A stretch of DNA of 64,000 nt from Siphonodentalium dalli (lineage: Eukaryota > Mollusca > Scaphopoda > Gadilida > Siphonodentaliidae), in assembly GCA_032622095.1 (NCBI GenBank), contig CP136069.1, positions 186,421,122 to 186,485,121 on the forward strand, read 5' to 3'. Within the stretch, counting starts at the first letter, position 1. Every line of letters starts with the position of its first letter. The position numbers and the translations under genes are program-made. The notes below the pieces were generated by a model. The model was not told the origin of the DNA, did no database searches, and was given only the letters and a program-made list of their open reading frames with translations. Below, piece by piece: positions 59,825 through 64,000 of the stretch.

Positions 59825-60370
59825 TGTCTCCACATGGATTTGCATCACCAATAAAGTGATATAATTGACCTAATTAAAGATTTTCAGAATGGTAGCATTT
59901 GAAAGTTAACATTTTATTGTTTTTAAACATTTTTGATTTTATAAATATTTTTAAATGTTTGAATTATATCGGAGATAAGGGTACCCCATTTCCTTTGATA
60001 TTCGGGGATTCGATTATGTTTTCATAGTTTTTCATGAAGTTTTCTTATCGCTGAATATCCATATCAACAGAGTACGTTTATCTCCTGAATAATACAAACA
60101 ACTGCTTTATATGTATCCCATGTGCTAACAGCCTTTTAGTCGCGGTTGCTCTATTGTAGTTATACTTGTATCCGGATGTATCTCTCTTCTGGCAGGCAAC
60201 AATTACAACAGCAACATAATTTGTTTTATCCACCGCTCACTACCTCTATTGACTACATAAAGCATGTCTAATACATGTTACATTTATAATGTCAATGTAG
60301 CTTTATTAGTTACATGTAGGTACTACTTTCATGATGTAGTTATATATGCAAATTTAGCAGGTAACTGGGG
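59825..60370. repeat. Right flank of the satellite, copy 2 of the 546-bp segment
   Basis: Likely the original right border, since it continues into unique sequence towards the fibrinogen-related exon. The offset to copy 1 is exactly 6,694 bases at both ends. No coding frame is present. Confidence 0.93.
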
Positions 60371-60407
60371 TCATCAACCGACATCAACACTGTGATTTTA
60401 GTATGTT

Positions 60408-60413
60408 TTTATT
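60408..60413 (-). terminator. Candidate poly(A) signal for the fibrinogen-related gene
   Basis: The minus strand reads AATAAA here, about 186 bases after the stop codon at 60599. If used, the transcript would end only a few tens of bases before the 546-bp flank and the satellite. Confidence 0.35.
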
Positions 60414-60598
60414 GTCCATAATTCACTGTGGTGCATTGTTTAGCTATGCCAGAGTATAATGTCGGTATGACGAATTATCATTAATTGGTATGTGTTGGAT
60501 TGTATTGGTGAGGCGATTCTGTTGGTATAATTGCTTGTCAAGAAATTGAAACTCAAACCAATCTCTCTATAAGTGCAAAACATGTAACACAACAGATG

Positions 60599-61224
60599 TT
60601 AAATGTTTCTCCGGATTTTCATTTCTGTTTCCTGTAGAGATGAGAGCCACCCAGTTAAGCACACCCACGTGACACCGCGCCCACCATCTCCACTGTATGT
60701 TCCAGGAGCTGGTCTGTACATACAATTGATGCACGCGTGATGGCAGCAGGTGTACCACCAGCCACCACCGTAGACTGTGCAGTTACACCCGTTCCACATG
60801 TCCAATGTGCTGAATTGCTTCCCGTTATGATCGGCGATGAGACTGTCACATGCGGGCCCTGTATGACCGGATACCGTGAGCCGATAGTAATCCCGGGAGT
60901 CAGCCAGACTGAAACTGGAGTAGGACGATTGATGCATGGTTGAACTTCCGAATTTCTTCATGGTAATCTTCAGTGATGTGTCGGTTTTCGTCAGTTGGTG
61001 GATATTCTCTAACCCGATCCAATGTTCCCCATTGGGATTCCCAAATCCGGATTGATATTCATACCAGGCGCGATTGAAGTCCACGGTGCCATCCAATCTT
61101 TGCTGAATGACGGTCCATCCCCCGTCTGACATGTCACACCACACGTCAGTTGTGATATAACCAGCTGGTGCAATCTTGTAGATGCCACTTATTGTAGATC
61201 CGTTGTCGAAATGGTCCTTGCAGT
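60599..61224 (-). CDS. Last exon of a fibrinogen-related domain (FReD) protein
   Basis: The minus-strand exon begins after a clear acceptor (TTTCTCCTTTCAG, AG at 61225-61226) in phase 1 and ends at TAA 60599. It encodes almost a whole fibrinogen C-terminal domain: CKDHFDNGSTISGIYKIAP, WCDMSDGGWTVIQQRLDGTV, DFNRAWYEYQSGFGNPNGE, HWIGLENIHQLT, KLTV-type YYRLTVSGHTG, HNGKQFSTLD, GGGWWYTCCHHACINCMY and the C-terminal TEMKIR. Such domains bind acetylated sugars or other ligands in secreted recognition proteins (ficolins, tenascins, mollusc FREPs). The usual calcium site DxDND after FST is replaced by LDMWNG. Four or more extra cysteines (GCNC, TCCHHACINC) flank the WWY core. Upstream exons, including any signal peptide, are not identified in the window. 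The satellite begins about 230 bases downstream. Confidence 0.9.
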
Positions 61225-61226
61225 CT

Positions 61227-62080
61227 GAAAGGAGAAAGATTCATTCCTGATACGAATTTCAGACCACGCTTCATCGGCACTTGAATGGCATTACATTCTT
61301 CCACGTTCCAAGCGATATACAGGCTTATTTCACATGCAAATCGTGGCTCCGTATTTTTGTAAGCACAACGATTGCGGTGCCCACTTCCACACTTACGTTA
61401 TACGCATATAAGACCATTAAACGTATTGACCATCATATTTTATATTGGACATTGTTGTAAAAATATTGAGATCCAGGGGGGGCTGGGAACACCACAAAAT
61501 ACAAGGGTAAACCTGTCTTCGATAACATGGAGAAAGGTGTTCATTATCTAGGTACACATTCCGAAGCGCCACTTGGACAATTCCATAGTCAGTTAAATGA
61601 AAAACAGGAGCATAATAGAAGTATGCCTGATGTTTTGAAATTTGGAAAATATAGGTAGACATATGACAGAGTATGCGTACCAGTATCGTAGAATCACGCA
61701 TTATCATAAATGAAATAGTTATACGTAGAGTATTAAACAAATTTAGTTTCATGATTGTCCCATACCGGTAGTTTCAGTAAAAAGTGGGAGCGTGGTACAT
61801 AGTTAGGTGTTACAAATTTAGAAATTAGAAACGTAAGCATAGGCCGAGAGTTTTCTAAAGGGTTAATTTTGAAATTTAGAGTTATGTAGATGAGTAAGCA
61901 GTTGTAGAATGTAAGTGTAGGTGTAAGTCTGCAGTAAAATATTAAATATCACTGGAATCGTCGTCAGCTATGTACCTGGTGATGGAGTGTTTAAACAACA
62001 GACCACCGCTTTTCGACACTTTGGATCTCTATATTGTTACAACGGATCTCTATATTATTACAACATATTTTATATTGGAC
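61227..62080. other. Intron or upstream region of the FReD gene
   Basis: Non-coding by inspection. A minus-strand frame at about 61417-61752 has no domain and no clear splice borders. Earlier exons must lie here or to the right but are not recognisable. Confidence 0.45.
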
Positions 62081-62876
62081 ATTTACCCATCATTTACCCA
62101 TCATCTACCCATCATTTACCCATCATTTACCCATCATTCACCCATCATTCACCCATCATTCACCCATCATTCACCCACCATTCACCCATCATTTACCCAC
62201 CATTTACCCATCATTTACCCATCATTTACCCATCATTTACCCATCATTTATCCCATCATTTACCCATCATTTACCCATCATTTACCCCATCATTTACCCA
62301 TCATTTACCCATCATTTACCCATCATTCACCCATCATTCACCCATCATTCACCCATCATTTACCCATCATTTACCCACCATTCACCCATAATTTACCGAT
62401 CATTTACCCATCATTTACCCATCATTTACCCCATCATTTACCCATCATTTACCCATCATTAACCCATCATTTACCCATCATTCACCCATCATTCACCCAT
62501 CATTCACCCATCATTTACCCATCATTTACCCACCATTTACCCATCATTTACCCATCATTTACCCCATCATTTACCCCATGATTTACCCCATGATTTACCC
62601 CATCATTTACCCCATCATTTACCCATCATTTACCCATCATTGACCCCATCATTTACCCCATCATTTACCCCATCATTTATCCCATCATTTACCCATCATT
62701 CACCCGACATTCACCCGTCATTGACCCATCATTCACCCATCATTCACCCATCATTTACCCACCATTTACCCACCATTTACCCATCATTTACCCACCATTT
62801 ACCCATCATTTACCCACCATTTACCCATCATTTACCCATCATTTACCCATCATTTACCCACCATTTACCCACCATT
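62081..62876. repeat. 11-bp minisatellite, about 72 units
   Basis: The unit is CATTTACCCAT-like (ATCATTTACCC), with frequent CATTCACCC variants and occasional 12-base units containing CCCC. No forward frame meets a stop for long distances because the unit lacks TAA, TAG and TGA in all three phases, giving false Pro/His/Ile/Tyr/Ser/Thr repeats. The reverse strand is closed. There is no start context or flanking exon, so I do not call it a gene. Confidence 0.95.
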
Positions 62877-63606
62877 CTGTCTGTTACTGATTGTGGTGGC
62901 ATAACTACATTGTTTGTTGCCTTTATGAAATCACCATAGTTACAACATGTTACACATCAGAGCCGCCTTCATTAATTAATGTGACAAATGCTTGCCAATA
63001 GGCGATGCACTACAACTGTTTGTGCTAACCAGTTTACATTTTGATCGGAAGTGTACCCAACATGCCTTGTCTGATGTGAACAATTTCAGAAATTTGGTTT
63101 AATGTAGAATCGCCCGTGAGGAAATTGCTTTCCTGAAGACCATACTCGAAAAAATAATTCAAGGATTAAAAATCGAAAAGGCCATTCTTCACTTCATGCT
63201 AGAACACCATCCGAGAAATTAGTTATTCGTGTAGCCGCCTCAACTATTTAAAGAAGTTCACGTCCAGTGTTAGAGAATGCTCGATGTGATCCACGAGTTC
63301 GACAAACGCGACAGCTTTGACTCTCAATACACTTGGTCCATTGTAACGGGAAGTAGCGGCGGTACTTCTACGAACATACTCTCAATACACTTGGTCCATT
63401 GTAACATGAAGTACATGTAGCGGCGGTACTTCTACGAACATGCGATCGATATGATTCCTGTACTTCGTGAGGCAGTCGACGTGACACTTCGCTTCTATTG
63501 CGACAAGATGTCCTCCCGACAGTCGCCAAAGTCGTTCCAAGTTTATAAATCAGTCGCCGTCTTCTTAAGGGACTCTTCGTCGTTCCACACGGAGTATGAG
63601 CATAGC
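62877..63606. other. Non-coding DNA with a 58/64-bp tandem duplication
   Basis: ACTCTCAATACACTTGGTCC starts at 63320 and again at 63378, and both units end CTTCTACGAACAT. The second unit has six extra bases. Sequence around 63440-63600 is relatively GC-rich and CpG-containing, but every long frame is either broken or without a domain. Confidence 0.5.
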
Positions 63607-63610
63607 TTAA

Positions 63611-63973
63611 CCCTTTACCCAACAAACCGGCCAAAACCGGCCAAAACCGGCCAAATAAAGCTTCAACAGCCTAAAATATCTTCGGTCTGTCTCAATAGAA
63701 CCATACACATATGGATATCATTGGAACCGGCTCCTTGACCACATTGTGATAGTTACAGTTATGCCCTGTGCCAATGCATTCTCTTATATATGCGAATCGA
63801 CCATAGGTCGCCTCGCATATATAAGAGAATGCATTTTTCTTACATTCTTTAACAATTTTATAATTTTTAATGTGTTAAGCCAATGCATTCTCTTATATAT
63901 GCGAGGCGACCTATGGTCGACTCGCATATATAAGATAATGCATTGGCACAGGGCCGTTCTGTTGGGTAAAGGG
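63611..63973. mobile_element. piggyBac-like MITE, copy 2 (TTAA-flanked, nested palindromes)
   Basis: Same termini (CCCTTTACCCAACA) and TTAA borders (63607-63610 and 63974-63977) as copy 1 at 2862-3198. It has one more CCGGCCAAAA unit near the left end. The left hairpin has lost its last bases, and the spacer is replaced by TTTTTCTTACATTCTTTAAC-type sequence. One arm carries GCGAATCGACC instead of GCGAGTCGACC, and another TAAGATAATGC instead of TAAGAGAATGC. Its palindrome is therefore decaying while that of copy 1 is perfect. Confidence 0.8.
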
Positions 63974-64000
63974 TTAACAGATGACGCGGTTTCACAATTA

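Noticed and set aside
62081-62876. Long Pro/His/Tyr/Ser/Thr repeat protein
   Set aside because: Open in all three forward frames only because the 11-base unit lacks stop codons. No start context, no signal peptide and no flanking exon.
62081-62876. Telomere-like CCCAT repeat
   Set aside because: The unit is 11-12 bases with CATTTACCC, not the CCCTAA of animal telomeres, and it is interstitial.

Overview
The window is eukaryotic and non-coding-dominated: AT-rich, with interrupted genes, a fibrinogen-related domain exon, a PAN/apple-type exon, a LINE of the CR1/Jockey group, Helitron ends, a tyrosine-recombinase element and very large tandem arrays. This mix points to a marine invertebrate, most likely a lophotrochozoan and probably a mollusc. 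No marker gene fixes the species. I see no CRISPR, no rRNA, no tRNA and no bacterial operon.

Layout. 1-8.9 kb is mostly non-coding. It holds a small TA-flanked foldback MITE (521-670), a TTAA-flanked piggyBac-like MITE made of nested palindromes (2862-3198), a dead LINE 3' fragment (5071-5832) and, on the minus strand, the first exon of a secreted PAN-domain protein (7577-7951). 8.9-12 kb holds two head-to-tail Helitron-like elements on the minus strand, followed by a frameshifted LINE ORF1 copy (11960-12977). 13.8-14.85 kb is a 100-bp satellite, and 15.2-15.8 kb a short Helitron with both ends. 16.99-17.83 kb is a terminal fragment shared with the element at 29.6 kb. 18.16-22.01 kb is an intact full-length LINE (1146 codons, 10-bp target duplication) with a 2A-like motif. 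23.4-28.2 kb is microsatellite plus degenerate AT-rich repeats carrying a TTAA-flanked foldback element. 28.4-29.4 kb is an intact orphan ORF1. 29.6-31.4 kb is a truncated tyrosine-recombinase element with an overlapping SGNH hydrolase ORF. 31.4-33.05 kb is a 121-bp repeat cluster carrying NRF-1-type palindromes.

34.28-59.82 kb is a giant satellite of about 890 copies of a 28-bp monomer. It is split by a 546-bp single-copy-like spacer that recurs at the right edge. It contains nested higher-order duplications (420 bp, 952 bp, about 2.9 kb and 6,694 bp), yet has almost no net length change. Right of it lies the last exon of a fibrinogen-related gene on the minus strand (60599-61224), an 11-bp repeat array (62.08-62.88 kb) and a second copy of the palindromic TTAA MITE (63611-63973).

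Host genes are few: two exons of two secreted proteins, possibly of innate-immunity or recognition type, both on the minus strand. The rest is mobile or satellite DNA. The most notable systems are the length-locked 28-bp satellite, the nested-palindrome MITE pair, the recombinase plus SGNH module and the NRF-1 motif array.
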